From positions 11,594,001 to 11,658,000 of the forward strand of contig CM075103.1 in NCBI GenBank assembly GCA_037576195.1: a stretch of DNA of 64,000 nt. Reading direction: 5' to 3'. How positions within the stretch are numbered: position 1 is the first letter of the stretch; every line of letters starts with the position of its first letter. The DNA is from Phytoseiulus persimilis (Eukaryota > Arthropoda > Arachnida > Mesostigmata > Phytoseiidae). A program made the position numbers and the translations under genes. A model generated the notes under the pieces. The model was not told the DNA's origin. It was given only the letters and a program-made list of their open reading frames with translations, and did not search any database. Below are positions 12,006 to 25,314 of the stretch, piece after piece.

Positions 12006-15000
12006 AATCGATCGGTAGTCCACGTTTTCCGAGGTAAGCCGGCGTATAACACCGATCGGTTCTTATCGAATCTCCGCTAAGAAAGATCTTCCAATGACTC
12101 CCCGACTCCGGTGGGCATTCTAGAGGATGAGAGGAAAGCTGGCACCATTTTCATTGGGAACAAAAACCGACGGTCCCAGCTCGGGCTGATACTGGTCGCA
12201 GAGTTTCCCGTGATGGAGACGGTCGGAGGGATTTGTGGATCGTGGAACAAATGCAGGGAAGACTCCGCAATCCAAACCTCGATACGAGGTGCGGCCAGTT
12301 TCAGAATCCAGATACCACGAGTGATAGCGAGGGAGTGTTGATACCTAGGGCGGCGCCCGAACCTGGGGCCAGATGAAAATGGAAACACAATCCCTGAGGT
12401 CCGATATAAAGAAAACTCTCTAAAAGCGCCGGAGTTCCGGCTAACACCGGGGATCGCCCGCGGAAGCTTGGCAGGTTCACTCGAATCGGGGCTGAGTTCG
12501 ATCTCGACGCGTGGCGTTCCATGATGGTATCAACACTCCGAAAATGTCGTTCCCTTCTCGAGGAAATTTCGCTGACAATTTTGCTCCGAAAACCTCCGCC
12601 AACAACGCGGAACTCGAAAGCCAGCTCGAAGACTTGCCATATTCTCAGAAGCGCCTGGTTTATTCAAGTGCTCAGGTCTTGTCACATCACCATAGAAGAA
12701 TACCACGGCGTTCGTGCTTACATCCGTTGGGTTTCAAACAAGGATCTGACTGGGCGGTTCGGCGAGATCCCCGACTAGGATCAACATATATTTCCGACGA
12801 CTGAGGATTCTCACTCACAATTCTATCCATGACTCGAGACCAGGCAATAAATGCCCGATTTCTAACGATCTGAATCTGACTTTTGTCCTCGGATCTGAGG
12901 TTTCTTCAGGAGCTCTAAGGATATAGAACTTCTCAGTTCAATTTAAATCGATGGACTGATAGTTTCGATTCAAATGACAACGGAACTCGATGCTCAATAA
13001 TTAACATTCAATTCGTCGGATCGTCCGCTCAATCGAATCCAAATAACATGGACCGGAATTCCTGGCATCAAGGAGACGATTCATCTCTCCTCGTACCTCA
13101 TGCCGTTTACTTCTCAAGTTGTCACTGTTCCTTAATCGTGGTCGATTCAGGCACTTGAGCGGAACCGCTGAACCCCGATCATTCAGAGCTCAGCGAGGGA
13201 GATGCATGAGACGAGTTGAGTTCCCCTTGATATCACCGACGAAAGCCGCGCTTTTCACAGGAATCGCACGCTGTATGACATCCATAGTTGTGGACTAGAA
13301 AAACTTCTAATCCGATGGTCATCGTGATTCCGAATCTCTTCGATCCCGAAGTTTCCGGAGCTGAAGAGTCGAGCTACACGAGCGTCGCCTTTCCGACCTC
13401 AGATCAAAGAACTCTGGCGCTACACAATCAGGAATCCATAACAATTCTCGAGCTTGTTTTTCTTGGAGGTTTGGGTGACGACTCGATGCACATGAACTGC
13501 TGTGACCATGCAACTAGCGTGAGGCTTGCGAGCCCACCAAACATCGTATTCGCCTCGTACTTTCCCTCTGGGTCAGAAGCGTGCCGAGCAATCACCACGT
13601 CATCTGAAGGGGGGTTGCCAGGCTCTTTTTGATCAAAGCAAGTTGCTCCGGATTCCAAAAGTCCTCTATCGGCGTGGCGTTCGTGTTCCTGAACCGAAGA
13701 CAGCCTACTCGGCAGGCTACTCGTCATTCCCGGAGAGCGACCTCCCAAAACCTGAGACAACATCCGGTGCAGTGTTGGAGTAACATCCGAACACGATTGG
13801 TCATTAGGATCCAACCCTACTTCTATCCCGTCTTGACTGGCCTGACGGAATGGGATACCCCATTCCTCCCTTCAAGGCGGCTCTAGGCCTCCAACGTGAG
13901 CCGAACTTTCGTTGCGGATGTCCTGCAGGGCAGAACGATGCAAACCGTGTGTTACACATCGCTCGGAAGCCCCACATCGCAAGAAACGTTTACCTCGCTC
14001 TCCTGACCTCCATAGGAGAGCTGACCGCCAGGGCCTCCGTGGGAGCATCTGAAAGAACCGAAGATGATCGAAGAACAGGGGTAGGCCATGTGTTCGAAAC
14101 GTTGTCGGCGTTGGAGGTCATAATGCAACTCTTTCCCCCATGTATTCGATCAGGATTTCGACTGACGGAGAGGTGACGCCATGGAATGCTTTCGCTCATT
14201 TTGCATGTGGGGAAATACACACGCTACGCCATACAATGCTTGAGACTCCACGATTCTTGAGGCTCTTCCATCGACGACGTCAGTAGTGTCCAAACTATTG
14301 CCCTCCTCCTATGATCGCGGATCCACCTCCGAGGGAGATTGAAGAAATATTCCATCGTACCATCGTTATCAACTATTCTTTGAGAGCGGAAGCGTGACTT
14401 CGGAATCTCAGAGTCTTCCGGAAAGGTACACGCTGGAATCGCGCAGATATTGGACTTTTCTCCCGATCCTCTCTCAAAAGACCGAACCAGATAACGGAGT
14501 GCTCATATAACAAACTCGGCAGGTGACGGGCTTAACAGATAACGATTTTATCAGATATCGTACTCGGTCAAGCTTGTTATGTAACGAGGCTGCAGCTTTC
14601 ACGGGACTCTCGACAAGAATTCCCATGGAAAAAAAGAAGGTGGTACGGTACCACTTCCATCGCAGACGGGAGCCCGAAGCGATGGGTTGTGTTGAAACTG
14701 GTAGCAGAGCCTGTCGGTGCCAGGGACGGTAAGGGAGATATGCAGATGGTTTTACTAATGCTGGAAAAATTATTCTACCGTTGCTGCTTCTTCTCCCAAT
14801 GGCTTGTGGTGATTGTGTTGTACCAACGTTCCCCTAATTTAGGTTCTGATTTCACGGGACCTCTCTGCAGACGCCTTTACGCTGACTGAGTTTTGTTTTT
14901 GAAAAATTTGAAGTTCTCTGAGCAGATCGGGGGCTCAGTCCCAAAGACTCTTTATCGAGATTCAGCGGGACAGCAGTGCAGCAGTTCGCGGGTCCCTTCC

Positions 15001-17330
15001 GACCGAGCCGGGCCTACCCGGCATTGTTGAACGCGTTCTTAACATTCAGCTCCACACTGATTGCCTCTCACGATGAATAAAAAATCTCAGCAAGTGATGA
15101 GTAGAGGCAGGAAACATAAAAGCTGGAAAAATGCCACTTGGAATTCCGCAGCAAGGTGAGGTCACAGAATGCAATAGATAACGAGAAACGCGTGACGCAA
15201 GAACTACCACCCACGAATCGGAGAAACATCTGATTTTCGAGATTGCTTGGGAGGAGTCCTGTTTTCGAAGTTCCTGAAGAATTCCTATGGTGTCAAGGGT
15301 GATTTTGGCGACCGAGGACGGGGAACTGGAGGAGGGTGGTTTCCGGTGAAAATCAGTAACCGCCAGATCGCCCTTGCAGCTCAATATTCGGATGATTCAA
15401 CCTCTTCTGAGCAATTCTCATCCGAAGAGTTACCTTCAATTCCGCCTCGTTGAGGAGTTACGAAACGAAATGCGAGGGAAAGCGAAGAGAGCGAAACTAA
15501 CCAACGGGCAGGCCCTTGAAAAAAAGGTAGATACAATCGCTTGCCATTTTTCGAGAGTATGAGATAACGTAGATCGGTTTCTGAGCGAAAGACCGGCTCC
15601 CTTCCGCGCGTCTAACGCGACCCCTACGAGTCCGATCGGACCAATATTGACGTTTTCAGGATGACTTTTGGGGAGAGCTGGGAAAAAAAATTGGTCATCT
15701 TCGAAACCGTTTCCTGAGGTCAATTCTCATCATATCGATTTGAATCTCACATCAAAATGACCGCCTCGATATCCTCTATCGATCACTCACGATTCTCGAT
15801 AACATTCAGAGAACCGAGAAAGTTACGGCGAGAACGAGATCGGGCTCGAAAATTCTTTACTAAAAAAGCCACCCTGTATATTGAACCACGAAGATCGGTC
15901 ACAATCAATTGCGCTCTACACTGTCCTGAGATGTGGACTTGAGGCGCTGACGTTCAAGACGAACAGAGAAGCCCTGGAGAGAACACAAACAATAACGGCG
16001 ATTAGGATCACGAGAGCCTAGCGCAAAATATCTACGCCTGCGCCCTTCGTCCGGGCGAAGAGCATACCGTGGCCACTTGTGGCAAGCGAAAGAGCCGAGC
16101 TTCGCGCGGTACAGCATGAACGGAGCACAGGATTCTGACGAAGAAGAGACTGCAGACAGGACGAGAGAAGTCATCGAAGAAGAAACAGTGCAGAGAGCGG
16201 CTCGAAGTTGACCCGATTCTTAACGCATTGGAGAACTTCAAGCTGATTGACGCCACTAGCTGTCAGAAAACAATGTTGGAAAAGCGATACGGATGCGCTC
16301 TTCGATCGCGATCAAGACCGGAGACGCAGTCCGCTTGGCAAACTAAACACTTCCTTGGGAGATTATACATGATCCCTATCTATGTTTGAGGGCCACGCAT
16401 CAGTCTCCGGCGCGGAACCAAGGCCCCAAGCGGAATTCTCGAGCCGCTCGACAGTCGTCCAAAACGCGCGAGCCTATTCTTTGCCTGGTTGTGGCATCTC
16501 TGCTGCGGCGTGAGAGGATTGGAACGTGAGAAACTGTTCCTCCCCAAGTCGTTCGGATCGCGCTGCTGCGAGACGCAACCAAATGACCTCGATTGGACGA
16601 GACGGGCTTCGAAAACTACTCTCAGACGAGGAACTTCGTCTAGGGAACGATCGGTATATTCAATCAATCTCACCGACGACACGTTCGGGTGAGACAAGTC
16701 TTGTAGAGCACTTTTGCGCCCAATGGAACAGTTTGCGTAGGCTCAAACGACCACCAGATGAAGGGTGATTCCGTCATGGGAGGCCAGCAATATTCACGAT
16801 TGCCGAATATCCTGGATGATATTCGAGTTTCCAGCTCCGAAGGAGATGAACTTCCATGGGAGTGTCCAAGTTCCGAGGGGCTGAACGAGGTGGAATGTTC
16901 TCTGTCAAAATGTGGATCTTCGCTCGAGACATGTCGCGTTCGTGAAGACACCGACTCAACCCCAACACGCACATACCTCGACTCTCGATGAGATCCGAAG
17001 ATTGGGTATCGCGATCTTCATAATCATCGAACGGCTCGGGCATAGCTCACTCTCCGTCTGGGCCTATTCAGGTGATAGCTCCGATCGATATCTTCCAACT
17101 CGCCGCAAAACACTGAGCACTCGTTAATAATTCCGCCTCGAGCGGCCGTGGAGACAGTGAGGGCGGCTCGGTGAGGCCGATCGAGGACTCCAAGGAGAGC
17201 TGGCTTGACAGAACATTCTTTTGAGCATCGACAGTCCAATCAGACCCCTTCAACCCATCAAACTGCGAATACTCTCAAATCCTACATTTGGAGAATCTCT
17301 GCTGGATCCAGTTTGAACCCTACGAGCATT
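12006..17330. other. Long intergenic stretch, no supportable gene
   Basis: Open frames are short and overlapping on both strands (the longest is about 128 codons, minus strand, 13428-13814), and none gives a recognisable domain. I looked for further IR fragments between the two intronless IR genes and found none I could defend. Confidence 0.45.
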
Positions 17331-19028
17331 ATGTGGAATCTAACGTGCTCCCTGATACTCCGCTCTCTCATCGTCGAATACGTTCTACGTCATTCAGTGA
17401 CAATCTTCTACTTTGTGGATCGCCACACCAATCTTGACACTTTTCGGCAGTGCTCCGTCGGGTCGGAAAAATATTTAATCGGGAGCGATAGGAATCATTT
17501 GTTGAATACAATCTCAGAAGGGTTTGAAATTCGTGAAAAGTTCCTAGTTCTGCTCGCGGTCGATCCGATGCGATGGACAGAGGAGCCCTTCGAGCGATCG
17601 ACCAAAATCGGCTTCAGTCGCTGGATTTTCGTGACGCTAGCCCCCAGCTTTGTTCAAAGTCTGCCAAGTGCGTTTCCGCTATTTTTCACGTGCCTCGCGG
17701 TTTTCGTGCGAGAATCCCAAGTCGATTTGCCGGCGGACTTCGTCAACTGTTCCCAGCGGCGTCTGATTACCTTGGAACAGATTCAAACCATCGAGGAATT
17801 CCCAACTGAGACACCAACCTTGGTCTGCCTCCGACGCTGTGATGCCAACTCCTTTACCAACCTTACGAAATTTGCGCTAAAAGCTCTTAATGCAACGACA
17901 CACAGGAAAATCCATCTCAGCCCCGAGCTCGGGAAAGACTTCAGGCATGGCCTTTTCAAGCTCATCAACACGCGACGAGGTCATTTCACGATGATTCCCG
18001 TCTTTCGCAATTCCGAAACTTTTTCCAATTCTCTCGCAACGTATCCGACCTACTTCATGGAATACAAACTGTTATCCTGGCGTCTGCCTGGGAAAAGCGT
18101 CACAGGCGGCGGTTTCTTCACTCAGTTCGACAACATGACTCAGATTCTTCTCCTAGCTTACTGCGTGGTTCAAGTCGTTTTTTGGAGCACACACACTGAC
18201 GGTCTGTTCGACAGCGCTCTTCTCATCGTTGCGTGTATGCTGGCACAGCCGCCGGGTGTGGGGAGACTTTCAAGACACAAACTGAACGCGTGCTTCCTGT
18301 TCCTCGCCGCTTTGATGTTCGGCCTCATTTTCAGGATCTCTCTCAAATCCGCCCTAACCACACAAGTGAAGGAAGTGCTGGAGACCCCGGAAGATTTCGA
18401 GAAGGCTGTTCATGAGAACCTAGTGAGCAAAGTATGCGTCCCTCGTTTCGAAGCTTCAAGTTTTTGGTTCAATGAATCGAGTCAGAACAAATATTTCCAG
18501 GTTCTGGGTGCTATGCTCTCCAGAGAGGATGTTTTCAGGGCCGATGTGCGTCAGGGGTGCATGGATTTCGTGACTTCGAGCAAGAGACATGCCGCGGTGA
18601 TTCCGAGCGAGGGGAACGGGGGTGCCACCGCGTTTTCGCAGACCCTCAGAAGCAGAGAAAGCGTTTACATCGCCACCCCCAACGTGAATTATTACATGGT
18701 AGCATTCAGTTTGCCACCGTGGTCACCGTTTGGACAACGCATAGAGAGAGTTTTCCGCAGGGCCTTTGAAAGCGGCACGAACTACGAGTTCGAACAGGCT
18801 GTCAGCGCCACAGACCAAATTGCGCGTAACGAGAGACAGAATCCTGAAGCTCTCGGGCTAGAAGAAGTAGGAACCATCGTGAAAACCAGTGCCTGGGTGC
18901 TTTCAGCGAGTCCGGCAATTTTCATCGCAGAGCTGGTTCTAGAGAAAATGGGATTTAACAAACGAGTTCCGTCAACTGGGGCCAAACTTTCGGGTATTTC
19001 GGGAATGCTCGGTTTCAGACTCCGATAG
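17331..19028 (+). CDS. Ionotropic receptor (IR) 2, intronless paralogue of IR1
   Basis: 565-residue IR-family channel subunit in one exon with the same layout as the gene at 10350: divergent first lobe, TM1 with LLLAYCVVQVVFW, pore segment, TM3, second lobe and TM4 near the C-terminus. The frame is open 126 bases further upstream, but the ATG at 17331 was chosen because MWNLTCSLILRSLIVEY aligns with the first residues of IR1. DNA at 18191-18294 is identical to IR1 11210-11313, and the surrounding 290 bases differ at about ten places, whereas the flanking lobes are clearly more diverged. This suggests gene conversion or strong constraint on the pore core. A tandem duplicate about 5 kb downstream of IR1 in the same orientation. 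Confidence 0.85.
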   Translation: MWNLTCSLILRSLIVEYVLRHSVTIFYFVDRHTNLDTFRQCSVGSEKYLIGSDRNHLLNTISEGFEIREKFLVLLAVDPMRWTEEPFERSTKIGFSRWIFVTLAPSFVQSLPSAFPLFFTCLAVFVRESQVDLPADFVNCSQRRLITLEQIQTIEEFPTETPTLVCLRRCDANSFTNLTKFALKALNATTHRKIHLSPELGKDFRHGLFKLINTRRGHFTMIPVFRNSETFSNSLATYPTYFMEYKLLSWRLPGKSVTGGGFFTQFDNMTQILLLAYCVVQVVFWSTHTDGLFDSALLIVACMLAQPPGVGRLSRHKLNACFLFLAALMFGLIFRISLKSALTTQVKEVLETPEDFEKAVHENLVSKVCVPRFEASSFWFNESSQNKYFQVLGAMLSREDVFRADVRQGCMDFVTSSKRHAAVIPSEGNGGATAFSQTLRSRESVYIATPNVNYYMVAFSLPPWSPFGQRIERVFRRAFESGTNYEFEQAVSATDQIARNERQNPEALGLEEVGTIVKTSAWVLSASPAIFIAELVLEKMGFNKRVPSTGAKLSGISGMLGFRLR

Positions 19029-20812
19029 CTGTCGAACGAAAGCCCAGCGTGAGGTCTCTGACTTTGTGGTGCTCTCGAGAGATAGCGATATCCGAGTGTG
19101 CTCATCGTGACACTTGATTGAGAATTTGTACGGAACTAAATAACGGCCCGGTGCTGTGATGTGATCATATCCACCAGAGCAAACCGAGGCCCATCATTCG
19201 GGAGATGCTAAAGAATAGAGGTTCGGAAGAACTTGGGATAACACAGAAGGCATGTGTGAGTAAAAGAGGATATGCCTACAAATGTTTCCAGAGTCTAGAT
19301 CAATTTCAATTTTCCGTTTTCGTATCTCCGCGACCGACTCGGGTTCGATGACTGTTTTCGGAGATCTTTTGTGCATTCCCCCTCATTGGTGACCCGACTA
19401 TTGTCAAACTCCACTCTGAATCTCTTCAACAGCGGGCAACAAATCTGGGGCAAGAACATTCCAACGGCAAGGTCCAGTTGACCCTTCCTCTAGCCACATC
19501 CTCGATCTCTACGAGCGCTCTCAGTAGAACTGCTCGTATTCCCCGGTTTACAACTGATGTGTGGGCTGTCAGCTTCCTCCAGGAGCAACTGCGTTGGTAG
19601 CTCCGTGTTCCAATCCTCAGAATCGAAAAGCAATGCCTCAGGATCGAAGCACGCGGGCTGCTAGTGCGGCTTGATACAGCGTTACATAACGGAAATGTGT
19701 CGCGCATCCAGACACGTAAGTCCTTCCTGGATTTTTCGCGCCGTTCGGAAATTATCCGATCGCGAGAAGACTCGAAGTCGAAATTCCGAGGTGGCAGAGA
19801 GGTCGGGTGGGATCATCCCCGAAAATCCCAAAGCCGCGGCCATCCCCGCTGGCAGTACCCCGAGTACTCTGGACAAGTGAGGTTGAAAGCGAATAGCGCT
19901 CAAGATATCAATGGGTTGTGGTCCTAGCTGCTGCTGCGGTAAGCGGTTTTCGAAAAGCTGACTTTTGCTGGTCTTCTCATGCATGAAACACTCTTGAAAA
20001 AGAACATTCCGCACGGTAATGTGATCAAATTCACACGTTGTTCGACGCTGAGATTGATCAAGTTCTGTGTCAGAGATGTGTCCGGCCGATTCCCGATTTC
20101 AGCGAGCTTGCAAACGCTCTGCCTATGGCTGACTCTCGCCGTGATCCACGTTTCTTGCGCTTCCATTCGATTCCCGTTTCCTACGCCAACTCGAACGTTT
20201 CTTCATTCTTCCGTCTGCTCCCCCCTTGGACTACTAGCCTTGGGACTCGTCCTATAGGGCATGGCGCCGCGCCACTGTACCACAAGGCCGAAGGCTTAAT
20301 GACCCGAAAACCTCCGAAATTGAACTCCAGATGGACTAGCATCCCCTTCCACGGAACAAGATTCGACAGCTTCGAACCATCTCAGTATCAAGCTTCCCGC
20401 TCAGGATCTATAACAGCCGAGCGATGTTTTGAATTTCCGTGAATCGCCTCTTCAGGCCCAACTCAGGAAAAAAAGCCTCGAAAGTGGATCAAGTTGCTTG
20501 CGTGCGATTCCTCTTGTTTTCTCTGTAGCTCTCTCTGCGCACCGAGGACAGCCCTTGCCGAATACGACACTGTCGGGAAACAATTTCTCTGTTTAATTCA
20601 GACCGATTTCCCCTACTGTCACAGTGATTTGAAAGGAGACATGAGTCGTTCCCGAGAGATTCCATGTCTCTGGGATGAGTAGGATCCATCAACACTGATG
20701 TGATACTCCTAATTCAAGTCCAGCTTCGCATAAGTGGGCAGGACGTGAGATCATCGACATGTATGACGACTTCAGAAACTCATGCCAAATCTGGCAATTC
20801 TTGCCTACAATA
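19029..20812. other. Intergenic, no supportable gene
   Basis: Lies between convergent IR2 (+) and IR3 (-). The longest open frame (20038-20442, +, 134 codons) has no recognisable motif and no support beyond length. Confidence 0.45.
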
Positions 20813-22864
20813 TCACTTGCAATGTCTTCCTGCCGCTGTGAGGACTTCGGCGAAGAAAATCAGGGCCGAAAAGCTTGAGCTGATTGCGAAGAGAAGTAGC
20901 GTTCCCGCGATCTCGTCCTGTCCCAATGGTTGCGGGATCGACTGCTGAGAGTTCTTCTCCTGACGATTGAGGATCCTCTCGCTGAGCTTCGGATGTTCCA
21001 CTTCGTAGTGCCGGAGAAAACGTGTCGGCGATTCTGCCATCCAACGGTACCTGGAAGTGGTTCATCCTCGCCAGTGAGCTTTGCATCGCGCGCAGACTGC
21101 GGATTTATCTTCACGTCGGCACATTCAAAGAAGCCGCTTCAGTAGATTCAGGAGGGGGAAGGGCCATGAGAATCTCACCGTCGCTCCATTTCTCTGTACA
21201 CGAGTTCGTGAAGTTCGTCAGTGACTCTCGATGAAACCCAACCGAGGTGGAAGTTGAGGAGGGGTCCTTCACTGCAGTAAACATATCCTTCCATGTCTTC
21301 GATACTTTCGATTGAGTAGTACAAGAATGAGCCAATCATCTCGCACGGAAGGATGTAGAGTAGTGCTCCAGCTTCGAGTCGTTTCAACATCGCCCTGCTA
21401 CTATACTGGCTGGCATCGGAAAGCAGACCGTTGCTTCGGACGAGAAACTTTCCCAAATCGTTCAGGGGTTTGAAATCAGCTTTCTGCAAAAAGCAGCGAA
21501 TCGGATAGAATGGGTGGCGCTTGTTTCTACAGAGCGAATATCGCAGTTCGACGCCTCAATCCACTCGAATACTCAGTTATTGGAATCACTTTCCTCCAAA
21601 ATCTCGAGGATACCTCCGCCTGCCAGGATGGCAACTGTCAAGTGTTCGGGCTTTCTCGCCAGGATATCGGCCGCTGTCTCAAGTCGAGGAGTTGGCGCAG
21701 CCACAGACATCGCTGATTTCAAGACTGCGCTGGCGAGCATACTGAAAACGAGTGCCGAGAGCATCCATCCGCCGAAGAGGACTCGCAGAGAGCTCGACTT
21801 GTAACGTACCGCAGGCGCTGTTGGACATCGAGGGGGTCTCAGTTTTCGATGGCCGGCTCTGTGTAAGCTTTCAGTCGGCGCCATTCGAAGTTCTCACCTT
21901 CCAGCAGCAGTTGCTCAACGAAGGTCAACCAGTGATCCCCAAGAGAAATACCCTGGTCTGCGATTGTGAACCTCGCCAAGTACCATGCCAGAACAGGAAG
22001 CGTCATCAGGCAGAAGAAAATTAAGCTCCAAACCTGCCAGAAAACGACAGGAGTTCTAAGCTGACTTCCCGATGCGGAAAATCACGTGGCATCGCGTCAA
22101 TCATCGCTGAGCATCCGGTGGTCTTGGCATTCCCGAGCATATGAGGTTTGCAGAACGCAGAACCCCACCAACAACATCAGGAATTTACTTTACCAGAGGC
22201 GAATACATGCTGACCAGTGTGAAGGCTCCAGCTGACTGGAACTGATTCGTCATTCCATGAATTATCACAAAGTCCTGCAATAGCAGAGGCCACCGAGTTT
22301 TTACCGATTTCTCCATAACTGGCGATAAAATGTAAGGCCCCAGAGAGATGTCCGCGTCCTGGAAACAGGGGAGTTCCGATTGAGCCTCGGCGTTTTCCGC
22401 CCATCTCGGCATGGCAGGATTCAGACTGTGAATAAAACATGATGAATGCGTGTCGTAAACTGAAAGCTTGATCGATTCATCGTAGATACTCGCGCCTGAA
22501 GCTAAATAGCGGAGACAGCCGATGCAGGTTTTATTGGGGAAACATTCGCCCCAATCGGCGTCAGGGATGACGAGTCTCTCCCAGCGCAGACCCATGGATG
22601 CCGTGACGTTGGTGAAAGGAGAGCCTAGAAGACCGACGGGTGTCACCCCATCCCCCTTATCGGCTGCGTAGCCAGCGGTCTTCGTTCGTGGTCGTTGCAA
22701 AAAAGAAACAAAGCAGTCACCTGTTTAGAGTCCTCCCAGATCCTTGCTAGCTTCCACAGCCACATAAAGAAACATCGCTCACCGGCTGGAAGCACATTCG
22801 TAGCGTGAGGTTCGCCCATGGAGCGATCATGGCGACCCCAGATCCGAACGTGCAAATGCCTCCA
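20813..22864 (-). CDS. Ionotropic receptor (IR) 3, multi-exon, 5' end and one join unresolved
   Basis: IR-family channel subunit on the minus strand, split by short introns, unlike its two intronless neighbours. Exons in reading order: 22864-22783, 22720-22194 (first lobe, with NVTASMGLRWERL), 22033-21898 (TM1, VWSLIFFCLMTLPVLAWYL), 21817 to about 21591 (TM3, WMLSALVFSMLASAVL), about 21483-21179 (second lobe) and 21050-20813 (TM4, LLLFAISSSFSALIFF, then stop). Phases agree for all joins except TM3 exon to second lobe, where I find no donor/acceptor pair keeping the frame. That could be a missed microexon, a frameshift or a decayed gene. The start codon and signal peptide exon were not found. 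Confidence 0.7.
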
Positions 22865-25101
22865 CTAAGGCCTCGATACAGAAACCTCTGCGGCAATCCG
22901 CAGAAGCAATTTCAGTTCATGAAGTCTTGAAATATAGGAACCGTTCCCGATAATATCCCTAAACGAATCTCAGCAGGTTTGAGGTATCCATAAGGATGAG
23001 TACACAAGCTCTTAACTGATTTGTGTTTGTTTAACTACGATCCGGATCATTCATTATGCGGTCCACCGGCGCAGCATTCGAGTCGTCCTCGGGAATCTCT
23101 CCGGGATTCCGACGATGAATAGCGGACTCCGATGACGTTCGATCGCTCACTTGGATTGAGGGTCCCGAGGATCCCAAGGGCAGCAGAGTGTATACCTAAC
23201 GATTCAAGATTCGAGATTGGATCATCAGGAAACGGAAAAATGACTCGAAACCTCGGTTTCCTCTTTGGACTTTGTTTTTCCGTCTTCTTGGTTCTCCCCG
23301 CTCTATGCGTCGGAACCTGCTCGGTGGCTCGCGGAGTTCTTGCAGCTCGAGCTGTCTTTCTGGATCCGTTGCTATCCGCACCCGTCGGAACGAACGTTGT
23401 TCCAAAAACGGGGTAGACGTTCGGATGTGAAGAATTAGCGTTCCGTACTACGGATATCTTGGCTTCCATCCTTCGTGCCCTATCGGAAGCACGTACATAT
23501 GACTCGGGCACTGAAATTCGATTGAGCCGAAATAAACTGAAAAATTGGAGAATATCACCCGCTCATGGAATGATAATGGATGAATCGATTTTCATTTTTT
23601 CATTCGCATTTACATTCGAGAAGATAAGTCTCATTCTAGGATAGCATGAAAACTCAAAAGAGAGCTGGATGTTAGTATGATAGCGCTCGGGGAAAATGCG
23701 GTGAACCGCGCGCACGGATCGCGCGGATCAACCTCCAAAGAATCTGAGTTTCCCTGTTGAACTCATTACCCTCATTTCGGACTCGGGCTGCGATTAGAGA
23801 AAGCCAGTCCCCAGTCTTCGATGATGCATAGTGCCATGGAGAAAGAGAGATATTGGCCCCTTCCTCCAGATGAAACTCTGCCTACTCTAGTACCCTGAAG
23901 TGCCGTTCACAACAGAGCCCAAGTATAACGGGCTCCGCTTCTAACGAACCCTGCGTATAACTAGCGGGGGATTACACGTTGACTCACTTTCCCAGATGAT
24001 TCAGTTTGTTTCCTGCAATAAGTTGGCCAGGGGGCTGCCCATTAGATCTTGACTCAAGGCCGTTGAGTTTCTGGAGGAAAGCCTATTCAAGATTCCGGAG
24101 ACGACCAATCTAGCACAGAAGCGGTCCCTCCAGCGATGCGTCAAACGATCTCTCTTCATGCATTCTACTCGAGGGAAATGCATATTTAGCGGTTGAAATA
24201 CATATTCAGATTTCATCAATGCATAATGGTATTTTCAAAAGCTCTGGTGTGGCGTGCCTCAAATGTTCTTCGCCGACGGAAGAGCTGGACGCGACCTCGA
24301 GAATGGAATTTTCTTAGGCTTCATGATTCACTCAACTCTCCATCCTGCTCTTATCTGGGAACACATACCAAGATCATCGTCTCACGGATCCAGATTGAGG
24401 AAGAAGGAAAGCAATGAGTTCGAATACGTGAGCTCCGCATTTTATTCTTCACAACATCCTCAAGATCTGTTCCTCTGGAGTAGCGCTTCTTCGGAGTTTC
24501 GCTTCAGGTCACGACCGTCTCTCAGAACAAATCATAGAGGTTGTATCCGAAAGGGCAATAGTTCATTCTGCCATCTATGATGAGCCCGGGTCGTTCAAGG
24601 TAGCAGCTTCTAGGGCACCTTGCCCCGATGTTTGGCCAGTAGACCATCTCAGAGAACTGTGCTCGAGGACAGCACAGATTACAAGGGAAACCTGGAAGTT
24701 TCCAAGTTTAGTCAGCTATTCGGAGCGAATCCGAACGCGTACGGCGATTTCTGTGGTGGAAATCCACTGTTCTCTTTACGAGCTCCGCGACGGCTCGTTG
24801 ATCGTGGTAATCACTCACACAGACAGAGGGGACAGCCAAATCGATCGATCCCTGTTCTGCACGGACAGTTCCCGACGGGTGGACAGCCGGCTGGAATGTT
24901 CGGAAGAATTAAACCGCTGTTCTGCTGTAGGATTTCTGAATCGATGGGGAACCATTAACGACTGCCCAGGTGGGAGGGTGTGTCCAAAGGAATCGGGGTT
25001 CGGTCAGGGAATAACGGAATCGGTTTCGAAGACCGTAGAGAGGAGGAGGTCGACGAAGCAACTCCGCGCCGCACTCCAGCGCACAACAATGACGACGGAG
25101 T
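22865..25101. other. Intergenic; may hold the IR3 5' end and one small ORF
   Basis: The IR3 signal-peptide exon should lie in the first few hundred bases but I could not identify it. Except for the small open frame at 23240-23416, the rest shows no recognisable coding sequence. Confidence 0.4.
23240..23416 (+). CDS. Small hydrophobic ORF with signal-like N-terminus
   Basis: 58-codon frame whose first 28 residues form a signal-peptide-like segment (MTRNLGFLFGLCFSVFLVL, then an Ala/Cys region). The ATG sits in a favourable AAAA context. The remainder is short, weakly hydrophobic and has no motif. It could be a small secreted peptide, the first exon of a longer gene, or chance. No poly(A) signal or splice support was found. 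Confidence 0.3.
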   Translation: MTRNLGFLFGLCFSVFLVLPALCVGTCSVARGVLAARAVFLDPLLSAPVGTNVVPKTG

Positions 25102-25266
25102 TCAGCTCGATCTAGTATCCTGCAGAGACGCGCAAGACCAGAACGGAAGGGTGCCGAAGACGTCGATGGGCAGGGCGAACGACACAGCAAGCTGCTCACA
25201 CTCTGCATCTTGGATTTGGAAGGCTAACAGCAGTAGCACAACAGAAGCACTAAGGCACGAGTTCAT
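25102..25266 (-). CDS. Small secreted peptide or first exon, with TATA box
   Basis: 54-residue frame starting MNSCLSASVVLLLLAFQIQ, a convincing signal peptide ending near DAEC, followed by about 30 residues of unknown function. A TATATAA lies about 50 bases upstream of the ATG on the same strand, which supports a real promoter. The frame may be complete or may splice on; I found no clear donor. The family is not recognised. Confidence 0.4.
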   Translation of the reverse strand: MNSCLSASVVLLLLAFQIQDAECEQLAVSFALPIDVFGTLPFWSCASLQDTRSS

Positions 25267-25314
25267 GGTCCGAGTTGCTCGGCTGGAGATGTAGCAAGGA
25301 TCTCCGCGCGTCGT

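Noticed and set aside
17205-17330. Longer IR2 N-terminus from an upstream in-frame start
   Set aside because: IR1 starts at the equivalent of 17331, and the extra 42 codons have no counterpart or signal peptide.
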